From Streptomyces spirodelae (GTDB taxonomy: Bacteria; Actinomycetota; Actinomycetes; Streptomycetales; Streptomycetaceae): DNA of 64,000 nt. Positions 51,459 through 58,565 of this stretch are shown here, piece by piece. The DNA is taken from contig NZ_JAFFZN010000013.1 in NCBI RefSeq assembly GCF_017676385.1, positions 62,001-126,000 on the forward strand, given 5' to 3'. A program made the translations under genes and the position numbers. Under the pieces are notes generated by a model. That model saw nothing but the letters and a program-made list of their open reading frames with translations, did no database searches and was not told the origin of the DNA. Numbering within the stretch: the first letter of the stretch is position 1; the number at the start of each line of letters is the position of its first letter.

Positions 51459-51648
51459 CGGGCGTCTCCAGTGGTTGTTTCTGGTACGAGATGCGCAGGC
51501 TCCATCCTGCCTGACTGGTGTCTAGGCTGGGGGCAGAGCTCGCAGATCCCACCCAGGACATACCGACGCAGACCCAGACCGCACCCAGGACACGCAGACC
51601 GTCCGGGAAACCACCAGACCGTCCGACGAGACAGAGCCGAGGAAACCC

Positions 51649-53166
51649 GTGAGTGACACCCCATTCGGATTCGGCGTACCTCCTGAGGAGCCCGAGGACG
51701 GGGACGACGGCAAGAAGAAGCCGGGCGGCGGCCAGCCGAACCCCTTCGGTTTCGGCGGCGGCCCGGGCTCCGGCGGCGCCGACAACCCGCTGGCCGCGAT
51801 GTTCGGCTCGCTGGGCGGCGGGCAGGGCCAGCTCGACCCCAGTGACCTGGGCGCCGCCTTCCAGAAGCTCGGCCAGATGCTCTCCTACGAGGGCGGCCCG
51901 GTGAACTGGGACATGGCCAAGGACATCGCACGGCAGACCGTGGCAGCCGGCGCCCAGGACGGCTCCAAGGACACGTCCGTGGGACCGCACGACCGCGCGG
52001 CCGTCGAGGAGGCCGTACGCCTGGCCGACCTGTGGCTGGACGGCGTGACGTCACTGCCCTCCGGCTCCGGCTCGGCCGTGGCCTGGAGCCGCGCCGAGTG
52101 GGTCGAGGCCACACTGCCGGTGTGGAAGGACCTGGTCGACCCGGTCGCCGAGCGGGTCGGCGCGGCCATGGGCGATGTGCTGCCCGAGGAGATGCAGGCC
52201 ATGGCCGGCCCGCTGCTCGGCATGATGCGCTCCATGGGTGGCGCCATGTTCGGCACCCAGATCGGGCAGGCCCTCGGTGTCCTGGCCGGCGAGGTCGTCG
52301 GCTCGACGGACATCGGGCTCCCGCTGGGACCGGCCAACAAGGCGGCGCTGCTGCCGGTCAACATCGAGGCACTGGGCAACGGTCTGGGCATTCCCCAGGA
52401 GGAGGTCCGCCTCTACCTGGCGCTGCGGGAGGCCGCGCACCAGCGGCTGTTCGCACACGTCCCGTGGCTGCGCTCGCACCTCTTCGGCGCCGTCGAGGGG
52501 TATGCGCGGGGCATCAAGGTGGACACCGCGAAACTCGAGGACGTGGTCGGCCAGATCGACCCGCAGCGTCCCGAGGAGCTGCAGGAAGCCCTTCAGCAGG
52601 GCATGTTCCAGCCGGAGGACACCCCGGAGCAGAAGGCGGCACTGGCCCGGCTGGAGACCGCGCTGGCACTGGTCGAGGGCTGGGTCGACGCGGTGGTGCA
52701 CGCCGCGGCCGAGCCGCACCTGCCGTCCGCCTCCGCGCTGCGCGAGACGCTGCGCAGGCGGCGGGCCTCCGGCGGCCCCGCCGAGCAGACCTTCTCCACA
52801 CTGATCGGCCTCGAGCTGCGCCCCCGGCGGCTGCGCGACGCGTCCCGGCTGTGGGCGTCGCTGGCCGACGCTCGCGGCGCCGAGGGCAGGGACGCCCTGT
52901 GGGAGCACCCCGACATGCTGCCCACCGCGGCCGACCTGGACGACCCGGACGCCTTCGTCCACCACGAGCACCCGGACTTCTCCGAGCTCGACCGGATGCT
53001 GGGCGACGCGGCGGCGGGTTCGGCCGGTGACCGCGCCAAGGGTGACCGTTCCGAGGGCGAGCCCTCCGACGAGGGACGCGCCGAAGGGCGGTCCGACAGC
53101 AGCGAGGAGAAGGCCGAGGGCGGCAAGGACGACGCCGACGGCGGCAACGGCGAAGGCGAGCGGTGA
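51649..53166 (+). CDS. DUF2342 'zinc-dependent metalloprotease' family protein
   Basis: The 505-residue protein opens with a Gly/Pro/Phe-rich tract (FGFGVPPEEPEDGDDG, PNPFGFGGGPGSGG), then the family block MGGAMFGTQIGQALGVLAGEVVGSTDIGLPLG and LREAAHQRLFAHVPWLRSH. The metalloprotease name is from the family; here the motif reads R-E-A-A-H, lacking the first His of HExxH, so zinc binding is not assured. The C-terminal 50 residues are acidic low complexity. GTG 51649. The NUDIX gene overlaps its stop. Confidence 0.82.
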   Translation: MSDTPFGFGVPPEEPEDGDDGKKKPGGGQPNPFGFGGGPGSGGADNPLAAMFGSLGGGQGQLDPSDLGAAFQKLGQMLSYEGGPVNWDMAKDIARQTVAAGAQDGSKDTSVGPHDRAAVEEAVRLADLWLDGVTSLPSGSGSAVAWSRAEWVEATLPVWKDLVDPVAERVGAAMGDVLPEEMQAMAGPLLGMMRSMGGAMFGTQIGQALGVLAGEVVGSTDIGLPLGPANKAALLPVNIEALGNGLGIPQEEVRLYLALREAAHQRLFAHVPWLRSHLFGAVEGYARGIKVDTAKLEDVVGQIDPQRPEELQEALQQGMFQPEDTPEQKAALARLETALALVEGWVDAVVHAAAEPHLPSASALRETLRRRRASGGPAEQTFSTLIGLELRPRRLRDASRLWASLADARGAEGRDALWEHPDMLPTAADLDDPDAFVHHEHPDFSELDRMLGDAAAGSAGDRAKGDRSEGEPSDEGRAEGRSDSSEEKAEGGKDDADGGNGEGER

Positions 53167-53741
53167 GCGCTGCACCGGGCGGCCTCCGCGCCGACGCGGA
53201 GGCCGTACTGGAGCAGTGGCGCAGCCAGGACGGCGACCCGGCACAGGAGCGGCTGCGGCAGGAGTATCTGCGGCATGTCGCCGAGCAGCCGGACGGGATG
53301 TGGAAGGCGTGCGCCGCGGGGCACATCACTGCCAGTGCGCTGGTGGTCGACCCGCGCGGGGACCGCGTGCTGCTGACGCTCCACCGCAAGCTGGGCATGT
53401 GGCTCCAGATGGGCGGCCACTGCGAGCCGGAGGACATCACTCTGGCCGGTGCGGCGCTGCGGGAGGCAACGGAGGAGTCGGGGATCTGTGGGCTGACGCT
53501 GCTGCCCGGCGGCCCCCTGCGACTCGACAGGCACCGCACGCCCTGCGCCTGGCATCTGGACGTCCAGTACGCGGCTCTCGCTCCTGAGGGAGCCGTCGAG
53601 ACGATCAGCGATGAGTCGCTGGATCTGCGCTGGTTCGGCTTCGAGGAGGTGGCCGGGGTGGCGGACGAGTCCGTGGTGCGGCTGGCCCGGCTGGCGGCCG
53701 CGGCCGTCGCTGTCAGCTCTCGTCCCGACCCTCTCCCCTGA
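53163..53741 (+). CDS. NUDIX hydrolase
   Basis: The 192-residue protein has a full Nudix box: GGHCEPEDITLAGAALREATEESGI. GTG 53163 overlaps the stop of the DUF2342 gene (GTGA), so the two are coupled. The first 55 residues are an alpha-helical lead. The substrate is unknown. The last 29 bases overlap the convergent YgjP-type gene. Confidence 0.88.
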   Translation: MSAAPGGLRADAEAVLEQWRSQDGDPAQERLRQEYLRHVAEQPDGMWKACAAGHITASALVVDPRGDRVLLTLHRKLGMWLQMGGHCEPEDITLAGAALREATEESGICGLTLLPGGPLRLDRHRTPCAWHLDVQYAALAPEGAVETISDESLDLRWFGFEEVAGVADESVVRLARLAAAAVAVSSRPDPLP

Positions 53742-54276
53742 CGGGCTGGTGCGGCAGCCGCTCGGCTGCCGCGACGCCTTCCAGATAGCCCCGGGCCCGT
53801 TCCGTGCGCGGATACGCCTGCAGCAGCCGCCAGAACCGCGGCCCGTGGCCGGGTACGAGCAGATGCGACAGCTCGTGCAGCAGTACGTAGTCGATGACGT
53901 ACTCGGGCATCCCCTGCAGCCGGTGGGAGAGCCGGATGCTGCCCTCGGCGGGGGTGCAGGAGCCCCAGCGGGTGTTCTGGTTGGTCACCCAGCGGACCGA
54001 GGCGGGCCGCGCGTGCCCGTCGAGATACTGCTCGGACAGCCGCGCCGCACGCTGGGCCAGATCGCTGTCGTCGAGCATGCGCCGACTCTCCTGGGCGGCG
54101 AGCTTGTCGAGCATCACACCGACCCAGCGGGCCTCCTCGTCCGCCGACATCCGCGCCGGAAGCAATACGACGGTGCGGTCACCCTCCCGGTAGGCGGAGA
54201 CCGTGCGGCGTCGGCGCGTACTGCGGCGCACCTCGACCGCGCTCTGACTGGCACTCTTCAGCGGCTCGGCGGACAC
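53713..54276 (-). CDS. YgjP-type (M48/DUF45) metallopeptidase-like protein
   Basis: The 187-residue protein carries HELSH at about residue 134 and the family lead NQNTRWGSC with RWGSC for DUF45/YgjP, then LLVPGHGPRFWRLL with the further ligand region. The 3' end overlaps the convergent NUDIX gene by 29 bp. The substrate is unknown. Confidence 0.9.
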   Translation of the reverse strand: MSAEPLKSASQSAVEVRRSTRRRRTVSAYREGDRTVVLLPARMSADEEARWVGVMLDKLAAQESRRMLDDSDLAQRAARLSEQYLDGHARPASVRWVTNQNTRWGSCTPAEGSIRLSHRLQGMPEYVIDYVLLHELSHLLVPGHGPRFWRLLQAYPRTERARGYLEGVAAAERLPHQPVRGEGRDES

Positions 54277-54503
54277 GCCAAGACGTTACCCGCTGCCGAC
54301 GGCGGAAGTCCCGCCTCCAGAGTTGTTCGAGGGGGAAACGCGACAACAGCCGTGGCACACCCGAGACGAGCGCCTCTCGCTTGTATGACTAATGCCGGTG
54401 CCTGTGGATAACTCACTCCGCGAAATCGGCCGATGACGGCATGCTGTCGGCAGTGATCGACAGCCGAGCCGAGCCGGGCCGACCCCGGCATGTCAGGGGG
54501 GAC

Positions 54504-55595
54504 ATGCACCCGATGATCAAGCCCGCGCTGCGCAGGGGCTGGCGGGACAGGCAGACGGTGCAGTGCGGCATGGCGCCCGCACACGCGGTGCTGCTCGGGC
54601 CCGTGAGCGACGCCACAGCGGCCTTCATCGAGCTGATGGACGGCACCCGCAGCATGGAGCGGCTGCAACAGGAGGCCGACCGGCTGGGGCTGGCGCCCCG
54701 GACCCCGGCCGAGCTGACCGAGCGGCTCACCGCGGCCGGGGTGCTGGACGACGCGACGGCCGACCGCGAAGCCGCAGCCGCCGTCACGGACCGGCTGCGG
54801 CCCGATCTGGCGTCGCTGTCGGTGGTGCACCGGGAACCGGGCGGCGGAGTGCGCAGACTGGCGGCCCGGCGGGCCGCGCGGGTCCAGGTCCGCGGGCTCG
54901 GCCGGGTGGGCACCACCGTGGCAGCGACGCTGACCGCCGCCGGGGTGGGTCAGGTGGACGTGGTGGACGGCGGCGTGGTCGAGGAGTGGGACACCGCGCC
55001 GGGCGGGGTGCCGCCCGAGCAGGTGGGCACCCGCCGCGATGTGGCGGCGCGCGGCGTGGTGCGCAGGTCCCGCCCCTGGCGGAGCCGCGCACGGTCCGAG
55101 GTCGCCCTGGTGGTCGTCACGCCGCGCGACGGGCTGGACGCCTACGCGCCGGACCCGGAGGCCGCCGAACGGTTCATGAGCGTCGGCACCCCGCATCTGT
55201 ACGGCGGCGTGGTGGAGGCCACCGGGGTGGTGGGGCCGCTGGTGCTGCCCGGCACCTCACCGTGCGCCCAGTGCCTGGCGCGCACCCGGGCCGCACGGGA
55301 GCCGAGCTGGCCGATGCTGGTGGGGCAGTGGCGCACGGCGAGCAGGCGGCGTACGGGGGTTCCCGCCTGTGACACCGCGCTGGCCACGGTGGTGGCGGGC
55401 GCCGTGGCCTCCTACGCGCTGAGCTACCTGGACGGGGACGGCGCCTGCGCGGTGGGTTACCGGCTGCGGTTCGCGCTGCCCCACCTGCTGCCCGACACCG
55501 AACAGTTCGCCACACACCCGGAGTGTCCGTGCGGTGCCGCTTCGGTGACCGGTGCACCCGCGGACTCACACGCGACCGAAAGCAGGCGACAATGA
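54504..55595 (+). CDS. ThiF/E1-like protein
   Basis: The 363-residue protein has an N-terminal ~95-residue winged-helix-like region (QCGMAPAHAVLLGPVSDATA), a Rossmann fold with glycine-rich VRGLGRVGTTVAATL and DVVDGGVVEEWD, and C-terminal zinc-type pairs CAQC and CPCG. This is the E1/ThiF pattern, but the catalytic Arg finger and Cys are not evident. Relatives can activate small proteins or bind leader peptides of modified peptides; no peptide or modifying enzyme is encoded nearby. ATG 54504 follows GGGGGGAC; an upstream in-frame ATG (54441) is less likely. Confidence 0.72.
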   Translation: MHPMIKPALRRGWRDRQTVQCGMAPAHAVLLGPVSDATAAFIELMDGTRSMERLQQEADRLGLAPRTPAELTERLTAAGVLDDATADREAAAAVTDRLRPDLASLSVVHREPGGGVRRLAARRAARVQVRGLGRVGTTVAATLTAAGVGQVDVVDGGVVEEWDTAPGGVPPEQVGTRRDVAARGVVRRSRPWRSRARSEVALVVVTPRDGLDAYAPDPEAAERFMSVGTPHLYGGVVEATGVVGPLVLPGTSPCAQCLARTRAAREPSWPMLVGQWRTASRRRTGVPACDTALATVVAGAVASYALSYLDGDGACAVGYRLRFALPHLLPDTEQFATHPECPCGAASVTGAPADSHATESRRQ

Positions 55596-55655
55596 CCAGG
55601 TGGCCGACGTCCTCGGTGCTGTCTCGGTTGAGCTGTCAGGGAGTTGGAGGGACGC

Positions 55656-57038
55656 ATGTCTGATCTTCCCCGCAAGGCGGTGACGCGCACGGCCAAACTG
55701 GCCGCCCTGCCGCTGGGCTTCGCGGGCCGCTCCGCCTGGGGGCTGGGCAAGCGCATCGGGGGCATCTCCGCGGATCTTGTCGGCCAGGAGCTGCAACAGC
55801 GCACCGCCGAGCAGCTGTTCAAGGTGCTGGGCGAGTTGAAGGGGGGTGCGATGAAGTTCGGGCAGGCGCTCTCGGTCTTCGAGTCCGCCCTTCCCGACGA
55901 GCTGGCCGGCCCCTACCGCGCCACTCTGACCCGGCTTCAGGAAGCCGCTCCCCCGATGCCCGCCGGCACCGTCCACGGGGTGCTGGAAGAGGAGCTGGGC
56001 GAGGAGTGGCAGGAGTGCTTCTCCCACTTCGACGACAAGCCCGCCGCTGCGGCCTCCATAGGCCAGGTCCACCGCGCCGTCTGGCACGACGGGCGGGAGG
56101 TCGCGGTGAAGGTGCAGTACCCCGGAGCGGGCGAGGCCCTGGTCTCCGACCTCACTCAACTGGGCAGATTCGCCCGGCTGCTGGGGCCGCTGATACCGGG
56201 GATGGACATCAAACCGCTCATCACCGAACTGCACGACCGGATCACCGAGGAGCTGGACTACAGCCTGGAGGCGGAAGCCCAGCAGACCTACGCGGAGGAG
56301 TTCACGGAAGACGGGGACGTGGTGGTGCCCCATGTGGTGCACCAGACGGACCGGGTCCTGGTGACCGAGTGGCTGGAGGGCATACCCCTCTCGCAGGTGA
56401 TAGCCGACGGCAGCCAGGAGGAGCGGGACCGTGCGGGACAGCTGCTCAGCCGCTTCCTGTTCTCCGGAACGGTGCGCACCGGGCTGCTGCACGCGGACCC
56501 GCACCCCGGCAACTTCCGGCTGGTGACCGGGGAGAGCACCGATCCGGCCGAGTGGCGCCTGGGCGTGCTGGACTTCGGCACGGTGGACCGGCTTCCCGGG
56601 GGGCTGCCACCGGTCATCGGCGAGGTGCTGCGGCTGACGTTGGACGGGGACGCGGAGACCGCCTACGAGCTGCTGCGCGACGAGGGCTTCGTCAAGGACC
56701 GCATAGAGCTGGAGCCCGAGGCGGTGCGGGAGTACCTGCTGCCGATCGTGGAGCCCGCCTGTGTCGAGAAGTTCACCTTCAGCAGGGAGTGGATGCGCGG
56801 GCAGGCAGCGCGGGTGGCCGACCCCCGCTCCCCCGGGCACCAGTTGGGGCGGCAGCTCAATCTGCCTCCGTCGTATCTGCTGATCCACCGGGTGACGCTG
56901 AGCACCATCGGCGTGCTGTGCCAGCTCGGGGCGACGGTGCGGATGCGCGAGGACATGGAGACCTGGGTTCCCGGATTCGCCGCTGCCGCTGCCAAGCAGG
57001 AACCGGAACAGGACGAGCCGACAGAGCTCGCGCTGTGA
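55656..57038 (+). CDS. ABC1/UbiB-family atypical kinase
   Basis: The 460-residue protein has the ABC1 hallmark GGAMKFGQALSVF (KxGQ), AAASIGQVHRAVW as the atypical P-loop, EVAVKVQYPGAG, LHADPHPGNF (catalytic loop) and VLDFGTVDRL. ABC1 kinases support quinone or lipid metabolism and are ATPases. ATG 55656 follows GGAGGGACGC. It is 60 bp after the ThiF-like gene on the same strand. Confidence 0.92.
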   Translation: MSDLPRKAVTRTAKLAALPLGFAGRSAWGLGKRIGGISADLVGQELQQRTAEQLFKVLGELKGGAMKFGQALSVFESALPDELAGPYRATLTRLQEAAPPMPAGTVHGVLEEELGEEWQECFSHFDDKPAAAASIGQVHRAVWHDGREVAVKVQYPGAGEALVSDLTQLGRFARLLGPLIPGMDIKPLITELHDRITEELDYSLEAEAQQTYAEEFTEDGDVVVPHVVHQTDRVLVTEWLEGIPLSQVIADGSQEERDRAGQLLSRFLFSGTVRTGLLHADPHPGNFRLVTGESTDPAEWRLGVLDFGTVDRLPGGLPPVIGEVLRLTLDGDAETAYELLRDEGFVKDRIELEPEAVREYLLPIVEPACVEKFTFSREWMRGQAARVADPRSPGHQLGRQLNLPPSYLLIHRVTLSTIGVLCQLGATVRMREDMETWVPGFAAAAAKQEPEQDEPTELAL

Positions 57039-57147
57039 CGCGCGCACAAGCCGCACCGTCCGCACATCCGCACGCGGTGGTTCAGCAGCCCTGGCTCTCG
57101 GCAGAGCAATGGCAGCGCCTCTCGGCGGGGTAGGCGTCGGAACGCAG

Positions 57148-57175
57148 CAGAGCCGGGGCGGTTGCCCCGGCTCTG
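57148..57175. terminator. Terminator between the ABC1 kinase and a small convergent ORF
   Basis: CAGAGCCGGGGC and GCCCCGGCTCTG form a perfect 12-bp stem with a 4-base loop. Confidence 0.82.
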
Positions 57176-57197
57176 TCGCCTTCAGGTCACTGCACAG

Positions 57198-57443
57198 TCA
57201 CTGCATCACGGCCATCGCGAGGGCACGACGCGCGCGGAGGGTGGCGCGTTCGGCCCGCCGCTGGAGCCGGCGCGCGGTCATCAGCCGCAGCGCCCTCCGT
57301 TCCGACTCGGCCTCTTGCAGCCTGTCCTGTATCTGTGCTCGAGCCAGACTTTCTGGCATGAGTTGCATGTCTCGGGTCCTGTTCTGACGGACGACTGTCG
57401 CGTCGGAGTGGGTGCGTGCGGTGGTCTCGTGGACGGGTGTCAT
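57198..57443 (-). CDS. Small conserved basic helical protein
   Basis: The 81-residue protein is mostly one long helix rich in Arg, Ala and Glu (AQIQDRLQEAESERRALRLM, then ARRLQRRAERATLRARR). ATG 57443 (MTPVHETT) has an AGGA site; an internal ATG (MQLMPESL) may be the true start. It lies 110 bp downstream of wblC on the same strand. A DNA- or RNA-binding or ribosome-associated role is possible but not shown. Confidence 0.6.
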   Translation of the reverse strand: MTPVHETTARTHSDATVVRQNRTRDMQLMPESLARAQIQDRLQEAESERRALRLMTARRLQRRAERATLRARRALAMAVMQ

Positions 57444-57553
57444 CGTCGGGTCCTGCTTCGTGAGGTGGCGCGTGCGCGGGTCGCGCGCCGACGGGCTGTC
57501 GATCGTTCCGGCAACCGCCTTGCGGCGGGCGGGCGATCCATGGCGACGGGAGC

Positions 57554-57958
57554 TCATGCCGTCACCGGGTTCTTGCGCGGACGGCCACGCGGACGCTTCC
57601 GCGGAACGACGACGCCCTGCACGAACAGCTCGCCGCCCCAGACGCCCCAGGGCTCGCGGCGGTCCTTGGCACCGGCGAGGCATGCCTCACGCAGCGGGCA
57701 GGTCTGGCAGAGGGACTTCGCGTACTCGACGTCCGCGGGGGACTCGGCGAAGAAGACCTCCGGGTCGTAGGAGCGGCAGGGAACATCGACGCCGAGCCGC
57801 TCGATGGCGTCGTCGAGCTCGGTGAGGGTGATCTGCGGGGCAGTCAAGGAGTCCTCCGTGGTGAGATCAGGCGGCAGAGAAGGCGCGGGGCGCAACGTGT
57901 CGGGGTGCGTCTCGGTGTGCACTTCGGTTCTTCCTGTCTGTTGTGTGTCTGTTGTCAT
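57554..57958 (-). CDS. wblC: WhiB-like antibiotic-response regulator WblC (WhiB7)
   Basis: The 134-residue protein has the Wbl cysteines at 61, 84, 87 and 93, GVWGGE at 105-110, and the RGRPRK AT-hook at 124-129 that defines the WhiB7/WblC class. WblC binds the principal sigma factor and AT-rich promoters and induces resistance to ribosome-targeting antibiotics. ATG 57958 is 27 bp after a terminator hairpin and follows a leader with a uORF, so expression depends on attenuation. The WblC-type promoter lies about 490 bp upstream. Confidence 0.95.
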   Translation of the reverse strand: MTTDTQQTGRTEVHTETHPDTLRPAPSLPPDLTTEDSLTAPQITLTELDDAIERLGVDVPCRSYDPEVFFAESPADVEYAKSLCQTCPLREACLAGAKDRREPWGVWGGELFVQGVVVPRKRPRGRPRKNPVTA

Positions 57959-57993
57959 GTCGGGCCGGCTGGTGGCCGGTCGGGGCAAACAGA

Positions 57994-58028
57994 AGGGCCG
58001 CGGATCCCGATGTGGGTTCCGCGGCCCT
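57994..58028 (-). terminator. Attenuator (intrinsic terminator) in the wblC leader
   Basis: AGGGCCGCGGA and TCCGCGGCCCT form a perfect 11-bp stem around 13 bases, followed on the minus strand by TTCTGTTTG, a real T-rich tail. It lies between the uORF and the wblC start, so it must be passed for wblC to be made. Confidence 0.9.
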
Positions 58029-58040
58029 GGAAGGTGCCGA

Positions 58041-58058
58041 CCTGATTCGCCGATCAGG
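58041..58058 (-). promoter_or_regulatory. Hairpin overlapping the wblC uORF stop
   Basis: CCTGAT and ATCAGG pair around a 6-base loop. The stop codon of the uORF (58054-58056) lies inside it, so a ribosome ending the uORF would open it. It is a candidate part of the switch with the attenuator. Confidence 0.6.
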
Positions 58059-58326
58059 CTGGATCTCTCCAGGGTCGGAGGCCACGGAAGGCCCACATGG
58101 TGTAGCGCTGCGTCTTCTGGCGTCCTTCGCCGGCACCGTTGGCCGCGGAGCTGCTGGCAAAGGCCACTGCCTGTGCCTGTGCTGCTACCTCGGGTGCCTT
58201 GGTCGGTCGCTCATTGCCGCCCCGGGCGACACCGGACAGACCGGTGCCGTGGAGACGGGAGCCGAGCAGGCAGGCGCGAATGACCGAGTGATCGGTCATT
58301 TTCAGCTGCGTAATGATCGTGGCCAC
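58054..58326 (-). CDS. uORF in the wblC leader
   Basis: The frame of 90 codons starts at GTG 58326 after GAGAGGAGG and ends 26 bases before the attenuator. Its product begins VATIITQLKMTDH and ends FRGLRPWRDPA, with no domain. Upstream reading frames are known to control whiB7/wblC by sensing slowed ribosomes. The length here is generous for a leader peptide; only part of it may matter. Confidence 0.7.
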   Translation of the reverse strand: MATIITQLKMTDHSVIRACLLGSRLHGTGLSGVARGGNERPTKAPEVAAQAQAVAFASSSAANGAGEGRQKTQRYTMWAFRGLRPWRDPA

Positions 58327-58444
58327 TGGTCTCGCCTCCTCTCGGCGTCTCGGGGACCCGCCGTCAGGCCGGTCCGGAAATCTTCAGGACTAAGTACAGC
58401 ATGGAAGAGGGGGAGCGAAAAGGCCCGCCCTCTCCATGTCCGGA

Positions 58445-58485
58445 AGGCTATGAGGCTCTGTACGGCGCGCGCAAACTATTTTTCG
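58445..58485 (-). promoter_or_regulatory. WblC-type autoregulated promoter of wblC
   Basis: On the minus strand GCGAAAAATAG (58485-58475), an AT-rich block in GC-rich DNA, lies just upstream of TTGCGC (58474-58469), 18 bases and TAGCCT (58450-58445). This is the arrangement of WhiB7/WblC promoters, so wblC should induce itself. Confidence 0.7.
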
Positions 58486-58492
58486 CGGCTTT

Positions 58493-58513
58493 CTGTCACA
58501 GCTTCTGTGACAG
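58493..58513. promoter_or_regulatory. Perfect 9-bp palindrome between uvrD2 and the wblC promoter
   Basis: CTGTCACAG and CTGTGACAG form a perfect inverted repeat around CTT, right behind the AT-rich block of the wblC promoter and 53 bp after the uvrD2 stop. No T-run follows, so an operator is more likely than a terminator. The binding protein is unknown. Confidence 0.5.
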
Positions 58514-58565
58514 AGGACGAGGCCGCCTCGGCCCCAGGTCACAGCCCCGCCCGGCGGTTGGGGTC

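Noticed and set aside
53163..57038. A peptide-modification or defence cluster around the ThiF-like gene
   Set aside because: No precursor peptide, cyclodehydratase, nuclease or toxin is present; the neighbours look like housekeeping genes.
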